DNA of 64,000 nt, from positions 67,523,217 through 67,587,216 of the forward strand of contig NC_081554.1 of NCBI RefSeq assembly GCF_963082655.1, read 5' to 3'. Below the pieces are notes generated by a model, which made no database searches, had not been told where the DNA came from, and worked only from the letters and a program-made list of their open reading frames with translations. The stretch is from Stomoxys calcitrans (taxonomy: Eukaryota; Arthropoda; Insecta; Diptera; Muscidae). How positions within the stretch are numbered: the stretch's first letter is position 1; each line of letters opens with the position of its first letter. Shown one piece after another: positions 33,722 through 48,700 of this stretch. Position numbers and translations under genes: made by a program.

Positions 33722-36700
33722 TATATTCATGATCTTCTTGACATTTAGAGTCGATTTAGCCTGCCTGCCGAAAGCACGCCAACTTTCGAAGGAGTGAAGC
33801 TAGGCGCTTGAAATAATACAGAAATACTTCCTATTAGTGTAGATCGGTTGGGATTGTTAAAGGGCACTATCGGCCCATGTTTTGATATAGCTGCCATATA
33901 AACCGATATTAGATCTTGACTTCTTGAGCCTCTAGAGGGCGCAATTCTTATCCAATTTGGTTGAAATTTCGCATGAGATGTTCTCTTCTGACTTCCAATA
34001 ACTGTGTCAAGAATGGTCCAAATCGGTTCATAACCTGATATAGCTGCCATATTAACAAATCTCGGATCTTAACTTCTTTAGCCTCTAGAGGGCGCAATTC
34101 GGATCTGACTCGGCTGAAATGGTATGAGGTATTTTGTTTTGACTTCAATACCTATGCTAAGAATGGTCTAAATCGACGCATTACCTTCATTGACTTCTTG
34201 AGCCTCTAGAGGGCGCAATTCTTATCCAATTTGGTTGAAATTTCTCATGAGATGTTCCGTTCTGACTTCTAATAAATGTGTCAAGAATGGTCAAAATGGG
34301 TTCATAAGATATAGCTGCCATATTAACAAATCTTGGATTTTGACTTATTAAGCCTCTAGAGGGCGCAATTCTTATCCAACTTGGTTGAAATTTCGCATGA
34401 GGTGTTCTGTTCGGACTTGCGATAACTGTGTCAAGAATGGTCAAAATCGGTTCATAACCTGATATAGCTGCCATATTAACAAATCTCGGATCTTGACTTA
34501 TTAAGCCTCTAGAGGGCGCAATTCTTATCCAACTTAGCTGAAATTTTGGATGAGGTATTTTGTTTTGACTTCAATACCTAATCTTAAAATGGTCTAAATC
34601 GACTCATTGCCAATTTCGGAACTTGACTTCTTGAGCTCTTGAAGGACACAATTCCTTTTCGATTTGGCGAAGGTTTTGAACAAGATACCAAATTAGATCT
34701 ATCTCCCATATATGTACATTGAAGGCAGTATGAAATAAGTCCCCAATACAAAAAATTCCCAAACTGGAAATGAAATCCCAAATGTAGAGCTTAAATCATA
34801 ATGAAATGAGACCCCAAAATTAAAAATGATATAAAGCCCAACGAAATGAAAAACACCACAAACTAAAATGAAAGAAGAACCCAAAATTTGGGCCATTAAA
34901 ATTTTTCAAACTGTGCTGCTCCTCTGTTTTGTTGTTAATTTTTGTAAAACGAAATAAAGCCCCAAAAATTACTTTTGGGGGGCTTTGTTTCATATCCAAA
35001 TTTGCGGCTCTAAGCGGATTTGACTATAGCTATGTCCGTCTGTCCACGTATGCTTTCTGTACTGATATATATCCGTCTGTGTCATTTTTTGGAATCAAGT
35101 TGGATATGGTATTTGTTACTTAATGCGTTAAAAAGAAATACTTTTTGTATGTTTGGGGTACTCTAATGTACATATTTGCATATTTACTCCCCTATGCACA
35201 TTTGTGGCCACAATATTTGCTCCTATATGTATCTTAGCGGTAGTACTATGTCTACTTGGTAATGCCTCATTATCTACCAGTTTAGTTTCCTATCCAACTT
35301 TACTTTCAAAGCTGAAGGCCATCATGAGACATATGTTAGTATATCTGCCAATAACGCTGAACGCCGGAGTTTGAATCCTGGTGAGACTATTAAATACAAA
35401 TTTCTAAGGTTGCGACATCGCCTTTTTAATGTGGTAACATTTCTAATGTCTTCGGCTATATTAAACTTCTGTACCAACAGATGTTGCACAGCCACACTCT
35501 GTTTGGACTGGTCTAAAATAAAATGTGGATACTGCTAATTGGTATCAGAGAAGTTTCACCGCTGATCCATAATGGGATGCTTGCGGGCAAATTTGCATTT
35601 TATATTTTTCAATTATTTTGTAAAATTTTAAAATTTGTATAAGTTTATTGTAATTGTTGGACTAAAATATTTGAAGCTTCAAATTGTTAGATTTAGCCAG
35701 AAAATGAATACATATTTAGATATCTATATGATGAAATGTTATACTTTTTTTTATTGATCAGTCATTACAATTGGAGAAAAAAGAGATTAAATTATTTTTT
35801 CATATTAAAGCTATAAAGTTCTTCATTAATACAATAATATCAGTAATGTAAAATGTAAGAGATTTAATTTAGAGTACATATTTGCTTTTACCAATTTTGT
35901 TTTTTTTTATAATATTTTTTTTTTCTTTAATAAAAATGCTATTAAGTGTCTATTTGAGATAATTAACAAGTGATCTTGGTTTTAGATATAATGTATAAAT
36001 CTATATAAATATGAATAACGATTGTACCAATATATATATATATACGTTTGGCGTATGTAAAATACTTTTCTGTTTCTTTTAGAAAACAATTAATTTTATA
36101 ATATCATTGTGTAATACTTTAACTTAACTGCTTATATCATGAATACATGTTTGTATTTTTTGAAAGAGATTTGAGATTTGTTATATAAGATGTGGACAAA
36201 ATTATTAGATTTTTTTTTCAATAATATAACTAATTTTTTGATATCATTAGTTGATTAATTTGCTTATATTAATAAGTTGAGTCGCTTAACAGTGGGACAA
36301 AATAGAGAAAATTTGGATAAGCAAGTCAAATCTATATGGCTGGGACGGGAGAACTTCTCTCAAAACCATTTGATGAGAATACCCCAGAACCAATCCCTAA
36401 TGACTAGAGATGGGTTTCTACGATAAAGGAGAATTTATCATACGATTTGGATGAAATTTAAAGTAAAGATACTCTACACAATAATCAATATCGAGAGATC
36501 GGTCAATATGGCTGCTATATCCAAATATGGTCCGATCTGGACGATATTCAACAAAAAGGTTTAGACGGGTACCAAAACGCACTGTTTTAAATTTCATCCA
36601 AATCGGATGAAAAATGCTCCTTTTATGGGCTCAATTCTTTATATCGGGAGATCGGTCTATATGGCAGCTATATCCCAATATGGCCCGATCTAGACGATAT

Positions 36701-39700
36701 TCAACAAAAAGACTTGAAGGGTTACCAAAACGCACTGTTTTAAATTTCATCCAAATCGGATGAAAAATGCTCCTTTTATGGGCTCAATACTCTATATCGG
36801 GAGATCGGTCTATATGGCAGCTATATCCAAATAGGGCCCAATCTGGACCACATTTGACAGGCATGGGTAGGGGTCTACCAGAACAAACTGTGCGAAATAT
36901 GAAACCATCAAAAATTGTTTCATATAAATAAATACCCAGCTTTTGGGTATAAATGGGTAAATACCCGGGTATTTACCCAATTTACCGGGTACATACCCAA
37001 AAGGTAAATACCTCTATATGGGTAATTACCCATCGCCCATCTCTTCTAATGACGGTATAGAATTTCTACCACATAGTCAGAATTAGGTCAGCATAGAATT
37101 ACATGAGAGTAAGAGCCGAGATAACGGAGAGCATGTTAAGGTTTTGATGAAAACGCATTTTCCACGGAGATACCGGAATCATAGAATAATGAGGTTGATC
37201 GAAGGCTTATCATTACGGAATGTATGGTAAAGGAAGCGTTGAGGAGCTTCCAACCTTTTAAGTCACACGGACCTGATGGAATATTTCCGTCATTACTACA
37301 GAAGGAGACTGACTATTTGGCACTCCAACTGGCCACTATTTCCACAGCTTGATTAGAACTTACGTATATTCCGAAAGCCTGGCAGGAGACAAGGGTGGTA
37401 ATTATAACCAAGCCTGGCAAGGCAGGTTATGCGACACCAAAGGCGTAAAGACCTATAAGCCTTACGTCCTTTCTACTCAAAACCTTGGAACGTATTGTGG
37501 ATACCAAGGAGACAAGGGTGGTAATTATAACCAAACCCGGCAAGGCAGGTTATGCGACACCAAAGGCGTAGAGACCTATAAGCCTTACGTCCTGTCTGCT
37601 CAAAACCTTGGAACGTATTGTGAATACCAAGATAAGGAGTAGGACATTCAGCTATCTGCTCAGATACAAACAGCATGCCTATATCAAGGGAAGGTCGGAG
37701 GAGACTGCCTGGCACGAGTTTGTGAATACAATGGAAGAATCCTTCGATGTCAAGACGTACACATTGGCCGTATGCATTGACATCGAGGGAATGTTTAACA
37801 GTGCGCGGATCGACACACTGATCCAATCCTCAGACCAGTATAAACGATATGCTAAGGATCAGGTGGATAAATTGTGGGTCCCATGATATAAATAAAGGAT
37901 GATTGTTTAGCTATTATCTTTTCGGCAACACTGGTTTAAACAGCTCACGCACGTTTCGTGTTTTGTTTCACTGTCAAACATCTTTAGTTTGGTCTATATT
38001 TTAGCCATGAATCGTCTTACAAACGAACAACGCTTGCAAAGTATTGAATTTTATTATCAAAGTGCGTGCTCTGTTAAGGAAGTTCATCGCGCGCTTCTTC
38101 CGTTTTACAACGAAGCTCATTTTTGGCTCAACGAGTACGTAAATAACTAGAATTGTCGATTTTGGAGTGAAGATGAGCCAGAAGCATTGCTAGAGCTACC
38201 AATGCATCTAGAAAAAGTCACAGATTGGTGCGGTTTATGGGCTGGTGAAATCATTGGACCGTACTTCTTCAAAGATGATGCGAATCGTAAAGTAACTGTG
38301 AATGGTATCCAACTTTTTGTGCCTAAAATGCAAGAGCTTGATTTGCATGACATGTGGTTGCAACAAGCCGATGCCACATGTCACACAGCACGCGTAAAAT
38401 GAGAGGCGAGTTCGGTGAACATTTAATTTCACGTTTGGGACCGGTCAACTCGGCGCTTAGATCGTGCGATTTAACACCTTTAGACTATGTTTTGTGGGGC
38501 TATGTTAAAGCTAATATCTATACAGACAAGCTCGCTTCAATTGATGAATGGGAAGACAACATTAAAGCATTTATTGGTGAGATACCGGCCGAAATGTTGG
38601 CAAGAGTATGCCAAAATGGACATTTTACGGCCACCATAAATAGCCTATTACGAATGCTGGCTGAGCAGTGATTTGAACCCGTCTGCTATGCAGACGATGT
38701 TATTTCTAAGAGGTAATGATCCAAATAAGCTATGCAGAAGCGCCGAAATTGTCTTGCAGATGGCACACGACTAGGCTAGACCTAAGGGTCTAAATTTTAA
38801 CCCAGAGAAGACTAAAATCTGCCTGTTCATGAGAAAGACGAAAGTGGGCCAGTTTGATGCACAATGTTTCCTCAATAAAACGATTCTAACATCTGAGCCT
38901 CTAGAGGGAGCAGTTCTCTTCCGATTTGATTGAAATTTTGCACGTTGTGTTTCGGTATCACTTCTAACAACTGTGCTAAGTATGGTTCAAATCGGTCCAT
39001 GTTTTGATATAGCTACCATATAAACCGATCTTGGGTCTTGACGTCTCGAGCCTCTAGAGCGCGCAATTCTCGTCCGATTTGATTGACATTTTGCACGTTG
39101 TGTTTGAACCATACTTAACAACTGTGCTAAGTATGGTTTAAATTGGTTCATAACTTGATATAGCTGCCATATAAACCGATTTTGGGCCTTGACTTATTCT
39201 TCTTATCCGATTTGGCTGTAATTTGCACGTGGTGTTTTAGTATCATTTCAACAACTGTGGCGCAAATCGATACATAACCTGATATAGCTGCCATATAAAC
39301 CGATCTGGATCTTGACTTCTTGAGCCGCTAGAGGGCGCAATTCTCATCCGATTTGGCAGAAATTTTGCATGAGGTGTTCTGTTATGACTTCCAATAACTG
39401 TGCTGGGTATGGCGCAAATCGGTACTTAAACTGATATAGCTGTCATATAAACCAATCTGGGATCTTGACTTCTTGAGCCTCTAGAGGGGGCAATTCTCAT
39501 CCGATTTGGAGGAAATTCTGTACAACGGCCTCTAGAGGGCGTATTCCTCTTCTGATTTAGCTGACATTTTGCATGAGGTGTTTTGTTATAACTGCCAACA
39601 ACTGTGCTAAGTATGTCGCAAATCGGTACATAACTTGATATAGCTGCCATATTAACCGATCTGGGATCTTGACTTCTTGAGCCTCTAGAGGGCGCAATTC

Positions 39701-42700
39701 CCATCCGATTTGGAGGAAATTTTGTACAACGGCTTCTCCCATGACCTCCAACATACGTCTCCAATATGGCCTGAATCGATCTATAGCTTGATACAGCTCC
39801 CATATAAACATATCTCCCGATTTTGCATCTTGAGCCCCTACAAGACGTAATTCTTATCCGAATGAACTGAAATATTACACAATGACTTGTACAATGTTCA
39901 GAATTCAATTCATTTATGGTCCGAAGCGGACTATAAATTGATATCGTTCCAATAGCATAACTGTTCTTATTCATTATTCTTTATTTGCCTAAAAAAGAGA
40001 TACCCCGCAAAGAACGCGACAAATGCGATCCATGGTGGAGGGTGTATAAGATTCGGCCCGACCGAACTTAGCACGCTCTTACTTGCTATACCCTACACCA
40101 CCACTGTGGTACAGGGTATTAAAAGTTTGTGCATTTGTTTGCAACGCTAAGAAAGAGAAGAGCTAGACCCATTGATAAGTATACCGATCGACTCAGAATC
40201 ACTTTCTGATTCGATTTAGCCATGTCCGTCTGTGAGTCCATGTTTTCTTGTTATCAAAGTGCAGGTCGCATTTGTTGTCCAACATATCACTTTTTTGAAG
40301 ACGCTAATGATTTTGGTAAAAATCGGTTTAGATTTAGATATAGCTCCCATATATATGTATCGCCCGATTTGCACTTAAATCGCCGTAGTAACTACAGTTT
40401 TCAACCGATCTTCACAAAATTTGGCATGGCTTGTTTTGTTAATGGTCTTAACATATGTGCAAGATTTCATCAAAATCGGTTCCAATTTAGATATAACTCC
40501 CATATATATTTATCGCCCGATTTGCATTTAAATGACCATAGTTACTACAATTTTCAACCGATCTGCTCAAAATTTGACATGGCTTGTTTTGTTACTGATC
40601 TTAACATATGTGCAAATTTCATCAAAATCGGTTCAGAATTAGATATAACTCCCATATATATGTATCGCCCGATTTTTACTTAAATGGCCGTAGTACCTAC
40701 AGTTTTCAAGCGATCTGTACAAAATTTGGCACGAATTGTTTTGTTTCTGATTTTAACATATGTGCAAGATTTTATCAAAATCGGTTAAGATTAAGATATG
40801 GCTCCCATATATATGAATTTCCCGATTTGCACTTAAATGGCCGTAGTTACTACAATTTTTAACCAATCTGCACAAAATTTGGCACGGATAGCTTTGTTGC
40901 TGTTTGCGTTCATCAATATCGGTTCAAATTTGGACGTAGCACCCATACATATTTATCGCCGGATGTGCACTTATATGGCCGTTGTAACAACAATTTTCAA
41001 ACGATATAGCTCTCATATACATACGAATTTATATATTGCCCGAATTTATAATTGTAGGGTAGGTGTAGGGTATTTTATAGTCGGCTCCGCCCGACTTTTG
41101 CCCATCCTTACTGGTTTTTAAATAAAATGGTTATCCTATTTTTTCTTTAAAAATTTGTCCCGCTGTAGCGCAGAGATTTTTTTCTTTCTCTATTCTATAA
41201 CTTTGTTCAAAAAGTAATTGGCAATCTGATTTTCTATAATTCTAAAGTAATGTTGTTTTTGTATTTGGCATTGTTTTATGATTTATAATCATATACATAC
41301 TGCTGATAGGGCATCATAGTCCAGGCGATCCAATATAACACTGGCAGAACCTTGAAACTTGATTGGTTCACTCTGGGCCTTGCTTTTTTTTAACAAATTG
41401 TGTTATTCAAAAATTCATAACAGCTTAGATGACCATCGGCAGCTGCGGCAGCAGCTTCATTACGTGTTTTAACGAAATTACTCACCCAATGTGTGGTGAG
41501 ATCCAAATATTTGGTTTTCTTGCCAGGATTATAGTCGAGAAAGCCTGCCTTGGGTATGACCTCCTCAATTTGACTGCCGTCGGGCCAATTATTATAGCTG
41601 GCCACATTGATAAAGCCAACATGATTAAGTATGGCAGTTCGCCAGGCAACACCATAGTACTGTGCAATAGAAAAGACGAAATCAAATAGGACAAACCAAA
41701 CAAAAAAAAACAAGGCAGGATTTTGATTGAACTCTTACAGTCGGAACTGGTTGGATTATAACAACAACATTGTTGAGATAAGATTAAAATTCAAAAAATC
41801 TAATTGTGTTTCATTTTATGTGATTCCTTCAAGCAAACTGGCTTTCTAATGAATTGAATTATGAGAGCTTATGAAATGCCACAAACGACTGAATAGTATT
41901 GCATTTTGTTGACAAAAATTATTGAACACTAACAGGCGTTGTTCATTTGCCAGGTTCGACTGTAATAATATTTGCTATAGTTCATTTTTCTATATATCAT
42001 GCGTTGTATATGCTCACCCTTCCATTACTGCGATGCCTTTGTATATCTCCATGTCTTGGAAATTTATTGCGTTCTGCAAATCCTGGACCCACTGTTGGCA
42101 CAAACAACATTTTGTATGTTAAGGCAAATGATTTTAGGTAAGACCAATTCTTCCAAGTGCTGGCGAATGTGGCTCCATTGCTTGGCAATTTACTATAGAA
42201 ACCGTCTAAACAAAGCCGCTTCATATAATCGGCATGATTTTTAAGTCTAAGAAAAGTGGAGAATGTACAACAAAATAAGTTGTTGCTTTATAATATCACA
42301 AGAAATTCAATTCAAACCAGTTTGCAGGAAGGGCTAAAAAGTAGCACACATTTGGTGTAAAAATAAAATGAAACACTAGTATTTGGTTCTTTGTAAACCA
42401 ACGCACTAAATAACTATTGAAGTCAATTTTCATAGTACATTTGATTTTTCTAATGTCTACCTGATTCTTCAGTGTTCAGTCTCAATTAAGCAACTTTATA
42501 TCACTGACTGACACAACTTAGATCACTGAGATAAATTTTCTTTGATGTTTTCATTGGGCTTTAAACACAGGAATTAGATGTGGTAGTCGACCTTGATCGA
42601 TCTTTGCAATACAGTCCGCAGACATTCCAATTACAATCAAGAGAATACAACACTGTTAGGAAAAAAATTAAAATTAAATTTTAACAAAAATTTACACTTC

Positions 42701-45700
42701 ATGAAAATTTTTCATGAGGCTCAGAAGAAAAGGTTTCCGCAAAATTTGTATAAAAAACATTCCATAAAATGATAAGAATAAATAATATTTGCTGGGAATT
42801 ACGAGATGGCTCCCAATTAAAATGTAAGATGACATACGTGGTTGTTGTCTTGGATAACTAAAATGCGCCATACCTCAAAATCCGACGCCATACCTCAAAA
42901 TCCACCCAAACGAACAAGTTAACCGATTGGAACAATATGGGTATCAAATGAAAGGTATTTAAGAAAATAGTACGTGTACGAGTGTCTGACAAGATATTTA
43001 TGTCAACCGTCTTTATAAAATTTCATCTTAGCCATTCCACCACTTCTTTAAATGATAAGAATAAGTAATATCTGCTGGAAATTACGAGATGGCTCCCAAT
43101 TAAAATGTAAGATGACATACGTGGTTGTTGTCTTGGATATCTAAAATGCGCCATACCTCAAAATCCACTGCCATACCTCAAAATCCACCCAAACGAACAA
43201 GTTTACCGATTGGAACAATATGGGTATCAAATGAAAGTATTTAAGAAAATAGTAAGAGTACAAGTTCTGAGAATATATTTATGTCAACCGTCTTTATGAA
43301 ATCTCATCTTAACCATTCCACCACTTCTTTAAATGCAAGGACCTCCGCTTGATGATATATACTAAAGTGGTCAGGTAACCTTTTCGGCATGACCAGTCTT
43401 AGTTCTGCAGAGTACATCCCAAAGTCCACCTAGTTTTCTAATGTGGAATCCGAATGGATCTGATGAAAAGTCTATGTATGATAGTTCCAATCTGTTCAAT
43501 CAAGAAAAGAAAAACAGTCGTAATTGTTGTCCGAATTTTGAATTTTCGAGCCAAAGATCAGCAAACTTAATTTAAAGATGATCAATTTTCCTACTTTTTA
43601 AGGAAACATTCCCTTTTATGAAAACATTTTTCTTCATACTTAGAATTTTTCATTTTAAATGGTAGTTTAATAAATCCATAACTTTGCGTCCCGTTATTAA
43701 AGACAAAAATTTTAAATGGAGGTTAAAATATCATTGAAGGTTGGGAAATTGACCTTGGGACAAGATAACAGTGAACCGTAGTTAAAGACCCAGAAAAGCC
43801 TTACTAATAAATGGACAGTCATCTATGAAGTAAAATAAGAATCAGTCAGCTATCAAAATTTGAAACAGATCGTCATGTCCGTTAGTAAATAGGAAATTTA
43901 ATTTAAAAATAGCATCTTTATTCCTACGTTTTGATTATTTGGCTCCTTTTCATTGTTAAATTCCTAGGAATAGCGAAAAATCTTTAAATTTGGAACAACT
44001 TTTTTTTCAGTGCAGCCACAATGTCCAGAGGCATAGGTTGTAGCATTAAATTCCGTTCTGCTGCGATGCAAAAGCAAGCCATACTTTGGTTGCGGCTGAG
44101 TATTGAACAGTGGGTGGACTTTTGAAGCGCCGTCCACCAGACCACAACACCATATAACATTATTACTCTAACAACTGTAAATGCAGCCAGTGCATAACAC
44201 GCGGTTTAAGCTCCCAACATTTGCCAATGGCTCTCTGGAAGGTATATAGGGCAAGAGTTGCCCTTTTTGTCGTTTACAATATGTTTGATTTGAAGTTCAA
44301 TTTCCTGTTCAGCAAAATACCCAGGTATTTTCCGCTTTCTTTCCTCTCAAGGAGACAGGTGCCACTGTGGGTAATTTGTGTCTCCTGCTTGAAAAAAAAC
44401 ATAGCAACCATTTTCGATATATATACTCTTAGAGATAGAGTGCCGCCGGGAAACTCCCTTAATCAGAGATACTAGAGGTGTGCAAATGAGTCGTGAGCAG
44501 TGTTGCCGTTTTCGGTAGGTTCCTACCAAAATTGGTAGTTTTTTATTCTCTTGGTAGATTGGTAGGCTGATCTCAATTTTTTGTAGGATAACTCAATATC
44601 GTTTCTGTATATTTGTTAAAAGTGCAGAGCAAAACCATGGATGCCGAAGGACCAAAAACTGTTACAATGGGTCTTACTGCTTCAAATTTTAGTAAAAAGG
44701 CCATAAATTCTGATATTGAATGTTACTGATACGAATTTTAAGGCATCTCTTCCAAATTTTGTTAATTCTGGGTAAGAAATTTGGCTTATGTGCGTTCAAT
44801 GCCTTCAATAGGAAAACAGGGCTATGTGGCAGATGCGTAAAAATATGGTCGGGTCTGGTCCATACTCAGATGTTGAGCCATCCATGCAACTCACTGTAAA
44901 ATGATTAGTAAAAGCGCACTTCTGGTCTCAAGCATTTAAGTCGGCAGATCGATTTATCCAAACTCGGCACAGTTGTTCAGTATTAACGGGGCAAAAATAC
45001 CACTTTATGAACTCAAGATTTCTTATCGGGAGATGGGTATAAAGGGTGCTATATGAAGATATAGACCATCTTTGAACGTAATCGTGTCACGCGTGAGCCA
45101 CGTGGTTCGTGACCGTGATTGAATTAAAGTCCTTCATGCGTGAGCGTGAGCGAATGAAATTCCGCTCAAGACGCTAATCACGATTCCCGAGAAACTCACG
45201 AGAAAAATCAAAATTCACGCGATACTCGAAAGTGGTGATTTTCCCGTGAGTTGTATCTCATGAGCTGTGAGACAATAATAAATTATTGATGGATATATTC
45301 CAAATTAGAGAACGATAAAGATGTAAAGATGGGTTAGCAGAGCGACACCAAAAGGATGCATTGCTTGGGTCTCTAGGGATATTTTTCCTAAGATGTCTTT
45401 CTATCAACCTCTCTAGAGTTTTCATAAAGGATGAAAGACTAATCGGACGAAAATCTTTCGCCTTCGTGTCGTAAAGTTTTCCTGCTTTCGTCCATCCCAC
45501 AGCTATATATGACATGCTGATACAAGCAGAGTATATCTACCTTAACCAAGGAACCAGTCTATCAGACACAGCTTGTAATTCAAGGAGTCGAAACTTTTTA
45601 TGGCCCAAAGGATTTTCGGCTCAGACACAATTTCCCCAATAACTTCCGACTAATGCATAGCAGTGACAACCTTTTCTGGCGCCATGTTTTCCGCTGGAGA

Positions 45701-48700
45701 ATTTTCCGGGAAATGTGTATCAACGAGAAGTTTTAGTGTTTCCTCACTAGACATTGTCCATACATTCTCTGACTTCTTAATATACCCCACCGTAATAGCT
45801 CTCGAGAATAGGACCTTCTTAAGCCCAGGGGCCTCCGATGTATTCTCGACGGAGCTGCAGAACTCCACCCAGGATTTGTTCTGAGCCTTTTTTCAGCACG
45901 CCCTTATATTTTATTAGCTCAGCTTTATAGATGTCCCAATAGTGTGGTGCCCTATTGACTTTCGCCCTGTTAAAGAGCCTTCAGCAACCCTTCCTTAGAC
46001 CAATCAGTTCTAGGGTCCACCATGGCGGTCGCTGTTTGCCTCTTAGTTTAGATCTAGAACATACTGATACAAGCGACTCGTGCATGACCTTCGTGATTCA
46101 CTTGACCATAATGTCTATGTCTCCGCAGTTTCCACTTCCTTTTCTGGTTTCGAAGGTATTGTCGTGCAGAATGTGTGCCGAAATTTATCCCAATCGGCGG
46201 ATTGGGATAAATTTCTTCAGTTTTGCTGAGAAACCACTTCTGCAGTTTTCTACTCCAAGGCTTAAACGATGACCTCCTGTCAAAGGAGACGAATTACCTA
46301 GGCATAGTCCTTTATCCCAATCCGTCTTTCTTCAGTTTAGCCGAGAAACTACTTCAGCAGTATTCTACTCCAAGGATTAAACGATGACCTCCTGTCGAAG
46401 GAGGCGAAGTACCTAAGCATAGTCCTTGATTCGAAACTGTCCTGGAAGAGGAACACCGAGAAAGAACCCGTAAGGCACTGTGCGCTTTTTAATCCTGCAG
46501 GAAGATGTTCGGTAGGGAATAGGGGGTGACTCCCAAGATGATTTATTGGATGTATACGGCCATAGTGAGACCAGTACTGGTATGGTGGGATGCCGTAGGG
46601 AAGAGGACGCGTGCGAAGGAATTCAAGAAGATGCAGAGACTGGCCTGAGTCGGGATCACAGGGGCACTGAGATCCGCACCACAGGCAGGCCTGCAGGCGA
46701 TGCTGGATATGCATCCTATTGGGGCTTATATTTGAAACTGCGCCGCCAGTGTCGTGCTTAGGCTGAAAGTTCTCGGCATGCTTAGGCTCAAGGCCTTGGG
46801 GTTGAGGATGGTGAGGTCGAGATGCGTGGCGGACTGTTTAGAATACCTGGATAGGCTCCGGGCCCACGACGAGACGCTGACATGGGTTCCTGGGCATGAG
46901 GAGATTCCGAGAAATGAGAGGGCGGACGAGTGCGCCAGGAAAGGTTCGTCTGCGCCGGTCGGACCAGTCATCGGTCTTGCCTACGTGCCATTTGTCGAGC
47001 TACTGAACACAGTAGATGGGATGGCCAGGGCGGCGTCGGTGACGAGGTGGGACTCGTAGACGGTTGCCGAAGGTGCTATGGCCGGTCATCGACCGGAGGA
47101 GGACGAGGGTCAATGTGTACTTTGACAGGGGTCATAACCAGCTATAGGCCTCATGGCGGCGAGCATGGGGATACCGCACAATGACTTTGTAGGAGATGCA
47201 TCAATGAGGATGAGGAGGAGACTATTGAGCACTTGCTGTGTTTCTCTCCGGATTTGCAGAGACGTAGGCCCTCCTTTCTGGGGAGCCGTTTCTTCTGTGA
47301 TCTGGGTGAACTTGCAAACGAGGGAACAGTATGATTCCGACGGGGGGTGCCACGTGCTTGCGTAGGGACGGACGGTTCTTCACCCCCCGCGCGGGTTTCT
47401 CTACTCCTCCTGTCTTTTTCTTTTATTCGTGTATAACCTCTAATACGAGGTCTCAAATTTTTTTTCTTCCCTTTCTCTCTCTAGGGTAGAACAATGGGCC
47501 AAACAGGACTTCGAGTGAATTCACCTTTGGTGGGCAGCCCATTTCACCTAACCTAAACGATGGCCAGATAAGCTGTGGTCATCCAACACTTCCCATTCAC
47601 ATATCCTTCCACTGATGTTCTCTGATAGAAAGGTTAAATCTAGTACCTCCTGCCTGTTCCTGGTAAAAGAGGTAGCTTTATTTCTTTTGTTACAAAATGC
47701 CAGATTACAACTTGTAATATATTCGATAAGCAGCTGACTCCTTTCGTTGATATCCGTGTGCCATACAATTTCAGTCTAAGCTGATAATAACTGCGGCTTC
47801 CAGGGGCTCAAGAAGTCAAATCTAATCTACTTTATATGAGGGTGTATGTCTCTTTGTTGGTTTGTTTGTTTGTCTGTTCCGTATAGACTCAAAAAAATTA
47901 TCCCGTGGTGAAAATAGGGTACTATATTTTTTGATTTCTGAAAGGGATACGGACCCTCCCCCTTACCCTAATTTTTATAAATCTCGGAGATAGGTGGAGG
48001 GATTTAAGCGAAATTTTGTGCGATCTCTTATAGTAACCTAAAAACAAAAATTTGGTATCCAAATTCCGGAGGGGGCACCTTGGGGGGATGCCCCACCCCA
48101 AAACCTACCAAGTATATATGTACATAGACCAATCACAACAATATGGCACTCAAATGAAAGGTATTTGCGAGTAGAATACGAATCTGATATCCAAATTTGG
48201 GACAAAGTTTCTGGTGGTCTACTCCTTCCCCAAAACACCCCGCAAAAAGGACTTACTTACTGACCATGGCAATATTGGGCTTAAATAAAAGGTATTTGAG
48301 TGTAGAATACGAATGCGATATCCAAATGTGGAACCAAGTGTTTGGGGAGCCGCCCGTCTCCAAAAACACCCCCCAACGAGGACAAATCTACGACCATAGC
48401 AATATGGGACTCAAATGAAAGGTCTTTGGGGGTAAAGCACGAATCTGATATCAATATTCAGGAAAAGTGCTATTGCGCCATCCAACTCACATAACACCAG
48501 CCAAAAAGGGCATATTTGCTAAACATTGCAATATGGGGAGGAAGAGGTATTTTAGAGTGGAACACGAATCTGATATATATTTTCAGGGCCAACTCACTGA
48601 ATGGCCGCCCCATCCCCCAAATAGGACGTATTTGCTCACCATGACCAATATTTTGCCATTGGTCTTAAAATTGGGTATCAAATTTGTTTTCTTATTGCAA

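Noticed and set aside
38880..41115. CRISPR-like regular repeats
   Set aside because: Units of 150-180 bp with diverged sequence, no short identical repeats with unique spacers, in a eukaryotic context.
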